A stretch of 35,760 nucleotides of DNA from an uncultured Clostridia bacterium (GCA_934647145.1 CAKUFB010000002.1:1-35760); one strand, 5' to 3'. Positions 7,861-16,582 are shown, counted from the stretch's first letter. The notes: generated from the sequence alone by a model not told the origin. Made by a program: numbers and translations.

Positions 7861-8835
7861 ATGAAAAAGTTTATTGCGCTGGTTCTGTCCCTAGTTCTTC
7901 TCTGCTCCGTGACCGCCTATGCCGAGAACGTCACCGTCGGCGTGATTCAGTACGCCACTCACCCCTCGCTGGATAACTGCTACGAGGGCTTCGTCAAGGG
8001 CCTGGCCGAGGGCGGCTACGTCGAGGGCGACAACCTGACCATCGACTTCCAGAATTCCATGGCCGATATGGGCAACAGCGACATGCAGGCCAAGAACATG
8101 GCCGTCAAGCAGGAGAACCTGCTGGTCGGCATCGCCACTCCCGCCGCCATGTCCGCCTACGCCGCCACCCGCGAGGCCGGCACCCCGGTCGTGTTCGTCG
8201 CCGTGTCCGACCCCGTGGCCGCCGGCATCATCAACGACGTGGAAAAGCCCGGCACCAACTGCACCGGCGTCAGCGACATCCTGAACCTGGAGGAGCAGCT
8301 CAAGCTCATCCGCGCCTTCCTGCCCGAGGCCACCACGATCGGCGTCATCTACACCACCTCTGAGCCCAACTCCATTTCCAACCTGGAGCGCCTGGAGAAG
8401 CTCGCGCCTGACTACGGCTTCACCATCGTGTCCGTGGGCATCAGCTCCGCCGCCGAGGTGGGCTCCGCCGCCGCGACGCTGGTGAGCAAGGACGTGGACT
8501 GCGTGAATAACTTCACCGACAACAACGTCGTCGAGAACCTGTCCGTGCTGCTGCACGCCACCGACGAGGCCGGTATCCCGGTGTTCGGCTCCGAGGTGGA
8601 GCAGGTGGTCAACGGCTGCCTGGCCACTCAGGGCATCGACTACGTCGAGGTGGGCCGCGCCGCGGGCCTGATGGCCGCGAAGATTCTGAACGGCGAAGCC
8701 GATCCCGCCGACATGCCTGTGCTCGAGGTCAGCGAAGTCACCCCCGCCTACAACAGCGAGGTCGCCGCGCGCCTGGGTCTGACCCTGCCGGCCGACTACG
8801 CGGACGCGGCCGACGTGACCAAGTCCGCCGAATAA
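7861..8835 (+). CDS. trpX: ABC transporter substrate-binding protein, tryptophan (TrpX-like)
   Basis: This is a 324-residue exported solute-binding protein of the ABC_sub_bind family. It begins with a signal peptide (MKKFIALVLSLVLLCSVTAYA), probably cut after AYA. There is a Cys in the hydrophobic core, but the residue before it is Leu, so a good lipobox is absent; membrane anchoring is therefore uncertain. The mature part starts with VTVGVIQYATHPSLD and has the two-lobed pattern of the family. AAAGGAAG lies 9 bp before the ATG. An in-frame ATG at 7774 with its own AAAGGAG would add 29 residues before the signal peptide and is less likely. Ligand assignment rests on the Trp T-box. Confidence 0.85.
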   Translation: MKKFIALVLSLVLLCSVTAYAENVTVGVIQYATHPSLDNCYEGFVKGLAEGGYVEGDNLTIDFQNSMADMGNSDMQAKNMAVKQENLLVGIATPAAMSAYAATREAGTPVVFVAVSDPVAAGIINDVEKPGTNCTGVSDILNLEEQLKLIRAFLPEATTIGVIYTTSEPNSISNLERLEKLAPDYGFTIVSVGISSAAEVGSAAATLVSKDVDCVNNFTDNNVVENLSVLLHATDEAGIPVFGSEVEQVVNGCLATQGIDYVEVGRAAGLMAAKILNGEADPADMPVLEVSEVTPAYNSEVAARLGLTLPADYADAADVTKSAE

Positions 8836-8849
8836 ACCCGAAACCCGTT

Positions 8850-8884
8850 CGAGAGGCCGTCTCCCCCCGGGGAGGCGCCTCTCG
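8850..8884 (+). other. Intercistronic hairpin between trpX and trpY
   Basis: CGAGAGG (8850-8856) pairs with CCTCTCG (8878-8884) around an inner CTCCCC/GGGGAG arm. No T tract follows, so it is not a good terminator. Such hairpins after a binding-protein gene often stabilise the upstream mRNA and give more binding protein than permease; that role is inferred here. Confidence 0.6.
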
Positions 8885-8934
8885 GTTGCCTGTGAAACCC
8901 TTCCTTTATTAATCAACGCGCTGAGGTAATCGAA

Positions 8935-9831
8935 ATGAACGTATTCGTCGGTCTGCTCATCAACATTCTGGAAGAGGGCCTGATCTACGGCATCATGGCC
9001 ATGGGCGTGTACATCACCTATTCGGTGCTGTCCTTTCCCGACCTGTCGGTGGACGGCGCCTTTCCCCTGGGCTGCTGCGTCACGGCGGCGCTGGCCAGCC
9101 TGGGCGCGCACCCGCTCGTGTGCCTGCTGGCCGCGTTTGCGTGCGGCTGCCTGGCGGGCACGCTGACCGGCGTTTTGCACGTCAGGCTGCACATCACAGA
9201 CCTGCTCAGCGGCATACTGGTCATGACCGCGCTGTACTCGATCAACCTGGTCGTGCTGGGCGGCAAGGCGGTGCTCCCCTTCTACAACAAGCCGACGATC
9301 TTCAATTCGGGCCTGGTGTCGCTGCTGCCCAAGGCGCTGTATACGCGCCGCGTGCTGATTATACTCGTCGTGCTGGTGGCGCTGCTCAAGGTGGCGATGG
9401 ATCTGTTCTTCAAGACCAAGACCGGCCTGCTGCTGCGGGCGACCGGCGACAACGAGCAGTTCGTGACCTCGCTGGCCATCCACTCCGGCCGCATGAAGAT
9501 CCTGGGCCTGATGCTGGGCAACGGCCTGACCGCGCTCTCGGGCAGCGTGCTCGCGCAGCAGGCGGAGAGCGCCAGCGTTTCCTCGGGCACAGGCATGCTG
9601 GTCATGGCGCTGGCCTCGGTCATCATCGGCACGGCGCTGTTCAAGGGCCTGCGCTTCCTGAAGGCCACGACCGTCGTGGTGCTGGGCGCAATCGTGTACA
9701 AGGCCTGCCTGGTCGCGGCGATGCAGCTGGGCCTGCCCACCAATTACCTCAAGCTGCTCATGAGCGTGCTATTCGTGGTGGCGCTGGTGGCCGGCAATCG
9801 CATGGAGAAAGGAAGGGCAAGCCATGTCTGA
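8935..9831 (+). CDS. trpY: ABC transporter permease (TrpY-like)
   Basis: This polytopic inner-membrane protein has 298 residues, with about eight to nine hydrophobic segments and the branched-chain amino acid/ribose permease (BPD_transp_2) look. The loop DLFFKTKTGLLLRATGDNEQF near residues 158-178 is the cytoplasmic segment that contacts the ATPase. It forms the channel for the substrate delivered by TrpX. GAGGT upstream serves as ribosome binding site. Its stop overlaps the start of the ATPase gene by 8 bp, so the two are coupled. Confidence 0.9.
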   Translation: MNVFVGLLINILEEGLIYGIMAMGVYITYSVLSFPDLSVDGAFPLGCCVTAALASLGAHPLVCLLAAFACGCLAGTLTGVLHVRLHITDLLSGILVMTALYSINLVVLGGKAVLPFYNKPTIFNSGLVSLLPKALYTRRVLIILVVLVALLKVAMDLFFKTKTGLLLRATGDNEQFVTSLAIHSGRMKILGLMLGNGLTALSGSVLAQQAESASVSSGTGMLVMALASVIIGTALFKGLRFLKATTVVVLGAIVYKACLVAAMQLGLPTNYLKLLMSVLFVVALVAGNRMEKGRASHV

Positions 9832-10612
9832 ACAATATCTGGTGCAGCTTCAGCACATCAACAAGACCTTTAACCGCGGCTCTGTCAACGAAAAGGTGCT
9901 GTTTACCGACTTCAGCCTAAATATTCGCAAAAACGACTTCGTGTCGGTCGTCGGCAGCAACGGCTCCGGCAAGACCACGATGCTCAACCTGATCTGCGGC
10001 TCGCTCCCCTGCGACAGCGGCGCGATACTGGTCGGCGGTCAGGACATGATGCGCCTGCCTGAGTACAAACGCGCGCGCGTGATCGGCCGCGTGTTCCAGG
10101 ATCCGGCCAAGGGCACCTGCCCCGCGCTGAGCATCCTGGAGAACATGTCGCTGGCCGACAACAAGGGCAGGCCCTTCAACCTGACCCGCGGCGTGAACAG
10201 AAAGCGCATCGATTACTACAGGTCCCTGCTCGAGACGCTGGGCATCGGCCTGGAAAATCACATCAACCTGCCGGTCGGCTCGCTTTCGGGCGGCCAGCGG
10301 CAGGCGCTCGCCCTGCTCACCGCCACGATGACCCCGATCGACCTGCTGATCCTGGACGAGCACACCGCCGCGCTCGACCCCAAGTCCTCCGAGCGCGTGA
10401 TGGAGCTGACGCAGCGCGTGGTCAGCGAAAAGAAGCTCACCACCCTGATGGTCACGCACAACCTGAAGTTCGCCGTGCAGTACGGCAACCGCCTGCTGAT
10501 GATGCATCAGGGGCAGGCCGTGATCGACATTCAGGACGAGGAAAAGGCCGCCTGCACCGTCGACGACCTTCTGTCCACCTTCAACTCGATCAGCATCGAG
10601 TGCGGCAACTGA
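9824..10612 (+). CDS. trpZ: ABC transporter ATP-binding protein (TrpZ-like)
   Basis: This 262-residue cytoplasmic ATPase drives the importer. Walker A is GSNGSGKTT (44-52), the Q-loop Gln is in FQDP at about 92, the signature is LSGGQ (154-158), and Walker B is LLILDEH (174-180) with the usual Glu. The switch His is in MVTHN. In this subfamily His follows the Walker B Glu, as seen here. The start codon lies inside the permease gene, and a strong terminator follows 8 bp after the stop. Confidence 0.95.
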   Translation: MSEQYLVQLQHINKTFNRGSVNEKVLFTDFSLNIRKNDFVSVVGSNGSGKTTMLNLICGSLPCDSGAILVGGQDMMRLPEYKRARVIGRVFQDPAKGTCPALSILENMSLADNKGRPFNLTRGVNRKRIDYYRSLLETLGIGLENHINLPVGSLSGGQRQALALLTATMTPIDLLILDEHTAALDPKSSERVMELTQRVVSEKKLTTLMVTHNLKFAVQYGNRLLMMHQGQAVIDIQDEEKAACTVDDLLSTFNSISIECGN

Positions 10613-10619
10613 CGAAATC

Positions 10620-10656
10620 GACTTCTGGAGCGTCCTGCTCCGGAGGTCTTTTTTTG
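10620..10656 (+). terminator. Intrinsic terminator of trpXYZ
   Basis: GACTTCTGGAGC (10620-10631) pairs with GCTCCGGAGGTC (10637-10648) with two G-U pairs, and a run of T follows at 10648-10656. It closes the transporter operon. Confidence 0.9.
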
Positions 10657-10728
10657 CGCTCTGCGGTCTAAAAGCCTCCCGCGCAGGGCACACTTCCTCT
10701 ATCCGCACCTCAGAAAGGAAGCGTTGTC

Positions 10729-11205
10729 ATGACTCGAAGGCTCAATCCGCAGGCGCTGGGGCTGGCGCTCGTGCCGGTGCTGGCGGCGGCGCTCGTCGGC
10801 AGTCTGTTCAGTTATCTCGGCATGGACGCGTATCGCGCGCTCCATCAGCCCACCTTCGCCCCGCCCGAGTGGGTGTTTCCGGTCGCGTGGAGCGCGCTGT
10901 ACCTGCTTTTGATCGTGTCCGGGTATCAGGTGGCCGCGCGCGAGGACAATCCCGGCCTGTGCAGCGGCGCGATGTTTCTGTTCGCCCTGCAGCTGTTCGT
11001 AAACGCGCTGTGGCCGATGTTCTTCTTCGCGCTGGGCTGGCGGTACATGGCGTTTGTCTGGCTGCTGCTGCTCATCGGACTGACCACGTTCATGACGCTG
11101 ATCTTCGGGCGCGTCCGCAAAAGCGCCGCCTGGCTCCAGGTTCCCTACCTCGTCTGGCTGCTCTTCGCCGCGGCGCTGAACCTGGCCGTCGCGCTGCTGA
11201 ACTGA
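10729..11205 (+). CDS. tspO: TspO/MBR family membrane protein
   Basis: The protein has 158 residues and five membrane segments. The family pattern is clear: FSYLGMDAYRALHQPTFAPPEWVFPVAWSALY covers the loop and TM2, and LNALWPMFFF-like FVNALWPMFFF follows in TM3. TspO proteins bind tetrapyrroles and related ligands and are linked to stress and porphyrin handling; the role in this organism is not visible. AAGGAAG precedes the ATG. The gene stands alone, after the trpXYZ terminator and convergent with the next minus-strand gene. No clear promoter was identified in the 72-bp upstream gap. Confidence 0.93.
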   Translation: MTRRLNPQALGLALVPVLAAALVGSLFSYLGMDAYRALHQPTFAPPEWVFPVAWSALYLLLIVSGYQVAAREDNPGLCSGAMFLFALQLFVNALWPMFFFALGWRYMAFVWLLLLIGLTTFMTLIFGRVRKSAAWLQVPYLVWLLFAAALNLAVALLN

Positions 11206-11228
11206 AAACCGCGCCGCCTATATGAAAA

Positions 11229-11258
11229 GGCCGGGGACTTCACACGAAGCCCCCGGCT
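11229..11258. terminator. Shared terminator between convergent genes
   Basis: CCGGGGACTT (11231-11240) pairs with AAGCCCCCGG (11247-11256) with one mismatch. T-rich flanks follow on both strands (CTGTTTA on plus, CCTTTTC on minus). It can serve both tspO and the minus-strand gene. Confidence 0.75.
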
Positions 11259-11269
11259 GTTTACCTTCT

Positions 11270-12838
11270 TCAGTTGGCCAGGCGCGCCTGCAGCACCGGC
11301 CCCGCGCCCTCGGCGCAGAGCAGTTGAGCCGTATCGCCCGCCTGAATCAGCACCGCCCGCTCGTCGTCGGACAGCCTGAGCCGGTAGGCCACGCCGTCCG
11401 CGATCAGATAGACATAGCTCTCGCCGTCCATCACCGCGTCGCGCACGGCCTGCACGGTGACGCTCCGCGCCTGAGTCAGGCTCAGCTGTCCCTCGGCGCT
11501 GAGCAGGCCGCGGTATTTCTTGAGCGCCTCCTCCTGCGTCACGCCGGTGGCGACCAGCGAATAGTCCTGCACGTTGACCAGCGCGTACATCTTGGTCAGG
11601 CCGCCCGAATCCTTGAGCACCATCAGGTAGACCGGCTCGCCGCCCACGTTGATCACCGACGGGAACGCGGCCGTGTAGCGCAGGTTCTGCACCTGACCCT
11701 CGGCGGCGCTCATGGCGGAGTATTCCTCCGCGCCGCTGATGTCGTAATAGCGAATCGCGCCGGTGCGGCTGTTCATGAGCACAAAGCCGATGTTGGATTC
11801 GTCGGAAACCACGCTGGTCACGCCGGTAAACACCCACAGGTCGTCCTCAAGCGCCTTGTAGCCGTAGTCGGCCGTGGTCACGACGCAGCCCACCTTGGCG
11901 AACAGCGAGTTCCACAGGCCGTTTTTGAGCCTGCCGTAGTCGTCGTACTGCTGGCAGAGCAGATCGCCGTCGTACACGCGGTCAACCCAGCGCGGCACGT
12001 CCGTAAGCGCGTACTTCTCCATCTCGCCCGTCACCGGGTCGACCAGGATCACGCCGCCCACGTCCTTGGCGCCAAACAGTCCGGCGCGGTAGACCACATA
12101 CGGGCACACGTAATAGGGCTTTTTGTCCTCGTCCAGCTCGAAATAGAAGTCGCCGATGATCGCGCCGGGGTACTTCGAGTGGATGTGGCGCTTCAGGTCG
12201 TGGCCGAAGCTGGCGCTGGGCACGTACTTCATGCCCTCGTCGAGCTTCACGTACTCGGCCTTCTGCGTGACGGGATTGACCTGAATGTAGCCGGGCACGC
12301 CCGCCCTGCGGTTGCGCAGGTAGCGGAAAAAGCTGACGTAGCGCAGCGCGGAGACCTTCATCGGCCTGCCGTTCAGGCTGATTGTGGAGTAATCCGAGGT
12401 CTCGAACTGGCTGACCAGGTCGCTCAGCGAGCCCAACTGCCGGTTGCCGATGATCTGCGCGCTCTCGGTGTCCATCAGCGCGATGCTCGAAATGCTCTTT
12501 TCCTCGGGAATGTCGGTCAGAAAGTCGCGATACTCGATGCGTTTTTCGGCCAGGGAGGCGTACCTGCCCGCCTGAAACAGCCTCGTTCCCACCAGCGCGC
12601 CCAGCAGAAACACCGCCAGGCTGATGAGAATCAGCAGGCTGCTCAGCTGCAGCGGAATGCTGGTCTTGCGGCGCTGGATGCTCACGCCCATGGCCTCCAG
12701 CAGCGTAAACACCGCCAGCGTGCTGATGAGCAGCGCCCAGAACCCGCCCGCGTGAATGCTCAGCGCCGGCGAGGCCACATAGTAGACGACCGCCGCGTAG
12801 ACCGCCGTCACGAGCAGCGAAATGCCCGTCTTTTTCAT
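11270..12838 (-). CDS. Membrane-anchored protein of unknown function
   Basis: I do not recognise this 522-residue protein. The first 80 residues hold three hydrophobic segments (about 5-22, 28-48 and 58-80) separated by a short basic loop with QRRK. The remaining ~440 residues are soluble, rich in Tyr, Val and Asp, and probably face outside. They contain repeated strand-turn-strand blocks such as GYIQVNPVTQKAEYVKL, GGVILVDPVTGEMEKYAL and GFVLMNSRTGAIRYYDI, which look like a recurring hairpin unit. The ATG at 12838 is preceded by AAGGGG; a GTG 27 bp upstream is an alternative. It follows the serine hydrolase gene by 30 bp, and the two are probably cotranscribed. Confidence 0.8.
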   Translation of the reverse strand: MKKTGISLLVTAVYAAVVYYVASPALSIHAGGFWALLISTLAVFTLLEAMGVSIQRRKTSIPLQLSSLLILISLAVFLLGALVGTRLFQAGRYASLAEKRIEYRDFLTDIPEEKSISSIALMDTESAQIIGNRQLGSLSDLVSQFETSDYSTISLNGRPMKVSALRYVSFFRYLRNRRAGVPGYIQVNPVTQKAEYVKLDEGMKYVPSASFGHDLKRHIHSKYPGAIIGDFYFELDEDKKPYYVCPYVVYRAGLFGAKDVGGVILVDPVTGEMEKYALTDVPRWVDRVYDGDLLCQQYDDYGRLKNGLWNSLFAKVGCVVTTADYGYKALEDDLWVFTGVTSVVSDESNIGFVLMNSRTGAIRYYDISGAEEYSAMSAAEGQVQNLRYTAAFPSVINVGGEPVYLMVLKDSGGLTKMYALVNVQDYSLVATGVTQEEALKKYRGLLSAEGQLSLTQARSVTVQAVRDAVMDGESYVYLIADGVAYRLRLSDDERAVLIQAGDTAQLLCAEGAGPVLQARLAN

Positions 12839-12868
12839 ATCGAATACCCCTTTTCCTTCCCCCACCCG

Positions 12869-13990
12869 TCACTGGGCGATCTGGCAGACCAGGTCGCGAA
12901 TCGTGGGGTGCACCACCTCGAAGGCGTGATTGCAGGAGAGCACGTGCTGCACATAGAACATGGACAGCCGCCTTTCCGGGATGGCCATCAGGAACGCGCC
13001 CGCCGCGCCGTCCCAGCCGAATTCGCCCGCGGGGCTCCTGGAATACTGCGGCTCGACCATCACCCGCACGCCCAGGCCGTAGGTATAGCCCGGCCTGCCG
13101 GGGAGGTTAAAGGCCTTTTTGCCCGCCTCGCACAGCTGCGGCGTGCGCATCCGGTCGATGGATTCCTGGCTGAGGATGCGCTCGCCCGACTTGCCCACGC
13201 CGCCGCAGGAGAGCGCGTCGGCCAGCAGCGCGTAGTCGCTCGCGCGGCTGATGACGCCCGCGCCGCCCGCGTCGTATTTTTCAGTCATGCGGTAGGCGTT
13301 CGTGCGGTTTTCAATGGCGCGCGTGGCCTGATTCTCCACGCGATAGCGGGCGGCCAGCCGGTCGAGCGTCTCGGGGGTGGGCATCATCGTCGTGTCGTAC
13401 ATGCCCAGCGGCTCGTAGAGGTTGGCCTTCAGGTATTCGCCCAGGCGCATGCCGCTGGCCACCTCGATCACCGCGCCCAGCACGTCGTGACTGAGGCTGT
13501 ACTGGTAATTCGTGCCCGGCTCAAAGTCGAGCGGCTCCTGCGCGATGGCGCAAACCAGCTGACGGGTCGTGCCCTCGCGGCCGTAGAATTCCTTCGCCTT
13601 CTGCAGACTGGCGCTGTTCAGGTTATAGTTCAGGCCGCTCTGCATGCTCATCAGGTGCCTGATCGTGATCGCGCGCTTGGCCGGACGCAGCACGTCGCCC
13701 TCGCGTACCATCATCGAGCCGAACGCCGGCAGGTACTGGCTCACCGGGTCGTCCAGCCCTACGCGTCCCTTCTCGATCAGCTGCATCATTGCCGTGCAGG
13801 TGGACACCTTGCTGGCCGAATACAGCCAGTATAGCTCGCTGCCGTTGGTGGGCACGCGCTTTTCCTCGTCCGAGTAGCCCGCGCAGTGGTGGTAAATCCG
13901 CTCGTGATCCTGATAAACGACCAGCTCGCACCCCGGAATGCCCTCGTTTTCCTGCATGTTCAGGTATTTTGTCAATTCAGTCCAATCCAT
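12869..13990 (-). CDS. Serine hydrolase, beta-lactamase/class C family
   Basis: This protein of 373 residues has the penicillin-binding-fold active site. SASK at 58-61 supplies the nucleophile Ser58 and Lys61. YSLSHDVLG at 164-172 supplies the Tyr, in the form seen in family VIII esterases such as EstB. GWDGAAG near the C-terminus stands in for the KTG-like strand. No signal peptide or membrane segment is present, so a cytoplasmic esterase or amidase is more likely than a resistance enzyme. The ATG at 13990 has only a weak ribosome binding site (AAAAGATGG). It lies 47 bp after the pseudouridine synthase gene in the same direction. Confidence 0.88.
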   Translation of the reverse strand: MDWTELTKYLNMQENEGIPGCELVVYQDHERIYHHCAGYSDEEKRVPTNGSELYWLYSASKVSTCTAMMQLIEKGRVGLDDPVSQYLPAFGSMMVREGDVLRPAKRAITIRHLMSMQSGLNYNLNSASLQKAKEFYGREGTTRQLVCAIAQEPLDFEPGTNYQYSLSHDVLGAVIEVASGMRLGEYLKANLYEPLGMYDTTMMPTPETLDRLAARYRVENQATRAIENRTNAYRMTEKYDAGGAGVISRASDYALLADALSCGGVGKSGERILSQESIDRMRTPQLCEAGKKAFNLPGRPGYTYGLGVRVMVEPQYSRSPAGEFGWDGAAGAFLMAIPERRLSMFYVQHVLSCNHAFEVVHPTIRDLVCQIAQ

Positions 13991-14037
13991 ACTGCACCAT
14001 CTTTTCCCAACCGTACGGCTGTGTTCTGGAATGTGTT

Positions 14038-15009
14038 TCAGGGAAGCTCGACGTCCGGAAAGTACTCCCTGACAAAGGGCGCCTCGCACACCGAAAAGCT
14101 CTTCCCGGCCAGGTAGCCGAGCACGCCCGCGTCGCTCGTGAAGTCGAACGAGAGGCGGTAGGCGTACAGCGCCTGATACTCTCGGTCAAAGCGCGCGTTG
14201 TCGCGAAAGTCCCCGTATTGATTGTCGCCCAACAGCGGCCACCCGGCGTGGGCGAACTGCGCGCGGATCTGATGCGTGCGCCCGGTGAGCAGCCTGCACT
14301 CGACCAGCGTCAGTCCCCTGCCGTGTGCCAGTACGCGATAGGCGGTCTGCGCCCGCTGCGCGCCCGGGGCCGGCCTGTCCAGCACCCGCACCTTTCGCGA
14401 GCCCTCCGGCTTGAGGAGGTAGTTGTCCATGAGACCCTCGTCCGGATGGACGTTCCCCCGCGCGATGGCCAGGTAATACTTGCCGATCTCGCGGTCGCGG
14501 ATTTTCTGATTCATCGCGCGCATGGCCGCCTCGGTCTTGGCCACGATGACGATGCCGCCGGTGAAGCGGTCGATGCGGTTGCACAGCGCCGGCGCAAACT
14601 GGTCGGGAGCCCTGCTGTCCCACTGCCCGCTCTGGTAGAGATAGGCGCGCACGTGGTTGAGCAGTGTGTTGATCTTCTCGTTCCCGTCCGGATGCACGAT
14701 CATACCGGCCGGCTTTTCGACCAGCAGGATGTGCCCGTCCTCGTACAGGCGGTTGAGCCGCCAGGAAAAGTTTGCCAGGAACCGGTCGACCTCGCGCGGC
14801 TTTTCAAAGAACTCGTCGCCGATGTAGAGCGACACCACGTCGCCCGCGTGCAGCGCCGTGTCCTTGTGCGCCGGTTTGCCGTTGACCTTGAACCGCTTCA
14901 GGCGCAGGTATTTTTGCCCGAGGCTCATGGGAAGCGCGGGCAGCTCCCTGTAGAGCCACCGGTCGAAGCGTTTCCCCTCCTCGCGCTGTGTCAGCGTGAT
15001 TTCCCGCAT
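14038..15009 (-). CDS. RluA family 23S rRNA pseudouridine synthase
   Basis: The enzyme has 323 residues. An S4-like RNA-binding segment (YLRLKRFKVNGKPAHKDT, 35-52) comes first. The catalytic domain contains NRIDRFTGGIVIVAKT, with Asp147 as the catalytic residue; most relatives have HRLDR, so His is replaced by Asn here. LLTGRTHQIRAQFAHAGWPL is the second family motif. It converts uridine to pseudouridine in rRNA, but the exact position modified cannot be assigned. The ATG at 15009 follows a GGGG element and lies about 27 bp downstream of the predicted transcription start. Confidence 0.92.
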   Translation of the reverse strand: MREITLTQREEGKRFDRWLYRELPALPMSLGQKYLRLKRFKVNGKPAHKDTALHAGDVVSLYIGDEFFEKPREVDRFLANFSWRLNRLYEDGHILLVEKPAGMIVHPDGNEKINTLLNHVRAYLYQSGQWDSRAPDQFAPALCNRIDRFTGGIVIVAKTEAAMRAMNQKIRDREIGKYYLAIARGNVHPDEGLMDNYLLKPEGSRKVRVLDRPAPGAQRAQTAYRVLAHGRGLTLVECRLLTGRTHQIRAQFAHAGWPLLGDNQYGDFRDNARFDREYQALYAYRLSFDFTSDAGVLGYLAGKSFSVCEAPFVREYFPDVELP

Positions 15010-15042
15010 GTGCGTTCCCCGTTTCAGATGATACTCAACCAA

Positions 15043-15071
15043 ATTATAACACATTCCGGTATGCGCGTCAA
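15043..15071 (-). promoter_or_regulatory. Promoter of the rluA-type gene
   Basis: On the minus strand TTGACG (15066-15071) and TATAAT (15043-15048) are 17 bp apart, with a TG one base before the -10 (extended -10). It probably drives the pseudouridine synthase, the serine hydrolase and the membrane protein. Confidence 0.88.
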
Positions 15072-15106
15072 TGAATAATTGCCCCTCGATCCGTAGAATC
15101 AGATGA

Positions 15107-15138
15107 GAAAATCCGCCCCGGAGCGTTCCGGAGCGGAT
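15107..15138 (-). terminator. Terminator of the decarboxylase operon
   Basis: On the minus strand ATCCGCTCCGGA and TCCGGGGCGGAT form a 12-bp stem with one G-U pair (15127-15138 with 15111-15122), followed by TTTTCTC. It lies 22 bp after the oadA stop. Confidence 0.87.
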
Positions 15139-15160
15139 GATTTCTGTTCCTCTGTCAGGA

Positions 15161-16570
15161 TTAGTTGCCCATGTCCTGAACAAAGATTTCGCGAACCTTG
15201 TTGTCGTCCTCAACCTTGCCGTCGCGAGCCTTGAAGAACTTCTCGGCGACCTGCGGGAAGAGCGCGTAGCTGAGCACGTCCTCTTCGGACTTGGCCATGC
15301 CCTTGCATTCCTTCCTGAACTCGGCCAGCTTCTTTACGCCGTATTCCGGATCGTCGACCGGGCGGCAGGTGATCGGCTTGCGGTCGCCGATGACCTTCCT
15401 GCGCACCTCTTCGTTGACCGGGGCGGGCAGACGGCCGTAGTCGCCGTGCATCAGGCCCTGGGACTCCTTCGGGCACATCTTGTAGCGCTCGCCGCACAGC
15501 ACGTTCATGACGGCCTGTGTGCCGACGATCTGGCTGGTCGGGGTGACCAGCGGCGGATAGCCGAAGTCCTTGCGGACGCGCGGCACCTCGGCCAGCACGT
15601 CGTAGAGACGGTCGGAGGCGTTGGCCTGCTTGAGCTGGTTGATCAGGTTGGACAGCATGCCGCCGGGCACCTGATACTTCAGGGTGTTGATGTCGACGGA
15701 CAGCACCTTGGGATCGAGGAAGCCCTCTTCCTTGAGCTTGTTGGCCACGCCGCGGAAGTGCTGCGTCGCCTGGCTGAGCAGGTCGAGGTCGATGCCGGTA
15801 TCATACTCGGTGCCCTTGAGGGTGGCGACCAGCGGCTCGGTGGCCGGGTTGGAGGTGCCGTTGCCCAGGGGCGAGAGCGCGCAGTCCACGATGTCCACGC
15901 CGGCCTCAATGGCCTTGAGGGTGGTCATGTTGCCCACGCCGGCGGTGTTGTGGGTGTGCAGATGCACCTTGGTGGTGGGCTTGAGGCCCGCCTTGAGCTT
16001 CTTGACCAGGGAATACGCGTCATAGGGCAGCAGCAGGTTGGCCATGTCCTTGATGCAGATATTATCCGCGCCCATCTTCTCCAGCTGCTTGGCCAGATCG
16101 ACGAAGTACTCCTCGGTGTGCACCGGGCTCAGGGTGTAGGACAGCGCGACTTCGCAGATGCCGCCGTACTTCTTGGTGGCCTTGATGGCCGGCTCCAGGT
16201 TGCGGGGGTCGTTCAGCGCGTCGAAGATGCGGATGATGTCAATGCCGTTCTTGATCGAAAGGCGGACGAACTCGTCCACGACGTCGTCGGCATAGTGGCG
16301 GTAGCCCAGGATGTTCTGGCCGCGGAACAGCATCTGCAGCTTGGTGTTGGGCAGGGCCTTGCGCAGGGCGCGCAGGCGCTCCCAGGGATCCTCATTCAGG
16401 AAGCGCAGGCAGGCGTCGAAGGTCGCGCCGCCCCAGCACTCCAAAGAGTAGTAGCCGACCTTGTCCAGAATCGGGCAGGCGGGCAGCATGTCCTCCAGGC
16501 GCATGCGGGTCGCGGCCTGAGACTGGTGCGCGTCGCGCAGGATCGTATCGGTAATCAGTACCTTTGCCAT
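15161..16570 (-). CDS. oadA: Oxaloacetate decarboxylase alpha subunit (carboxyltransferase)
   Basis: This 469-residue protein transfers the carboxyl group of oxaloacetate to biotin. It has the pyruvate carboxylase-type barrel: DTILRDAHQS at 8-17 with the metal Asp, the CIKDMANLL strand with the conserved Lys, and HLHTHNTAG with the metal His residues. The conserved C-terminal half (NQLKQANASDRLYDVLAEVPRVRKDFGYPPLVTPTSQ) is complete. No biotin domain is fused; the carrier is a separate gene upstream. It is the last gene of the operon, with beta 12 bp upstream. A subunit of pyruvate carboxylase is the main alternative, but the adjoining beta and gamma genes favour a sodium pump. Confidence 0.94.
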   Translation of the reverse strand: MAKVLITDTILRDAHQSQAATRMRLEDMLPACPILDKVGYYSLECWGGATFDACLRFLNEDPWERLRALRKALPNTKLQMLFRGQNILGYRHYADDVVDEFVRLSIKNGIDIIRIFDALNDPRNLEPAIKATKKYGGICEVALSYTLSPVHTEEYFVDLAKQLEKMGADNICIKDMANLLLPYDAYSLVKKLKAGLKPTTKVHLHTHNTAGVGNMTTLKAIEAGVDIVDCALSPLGNGTSNPATEPLVATLKGTEYDTGIDLDLLSQATQHFRGVANKLKEEGFLDPKVLSVDINTLKYQVPGGMLSNLINQLKQANASDRLYDVLAEVPRVRKDFGYPPLVTPTSQIVGTQAVMNVLCGERYKMCPKESQGLMHGDYGRLPAPVNEEVRRKVIGDRKPITCRPVDDPEYGVKKLAEFRKECKGMAKSEEDVLSYALFPQVAEKFFKARDGKVEDDNKVREIFVQDMGN

Positions 16571-16582
16571 TTTGTTTCCTCC

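Noticed and set aside
11222..13834. An 870-residue plus-strand open frame
   Set aside because: It is antisense to the membrane protein and serine hydrolase genes, with shadow-type composition and no family motif.
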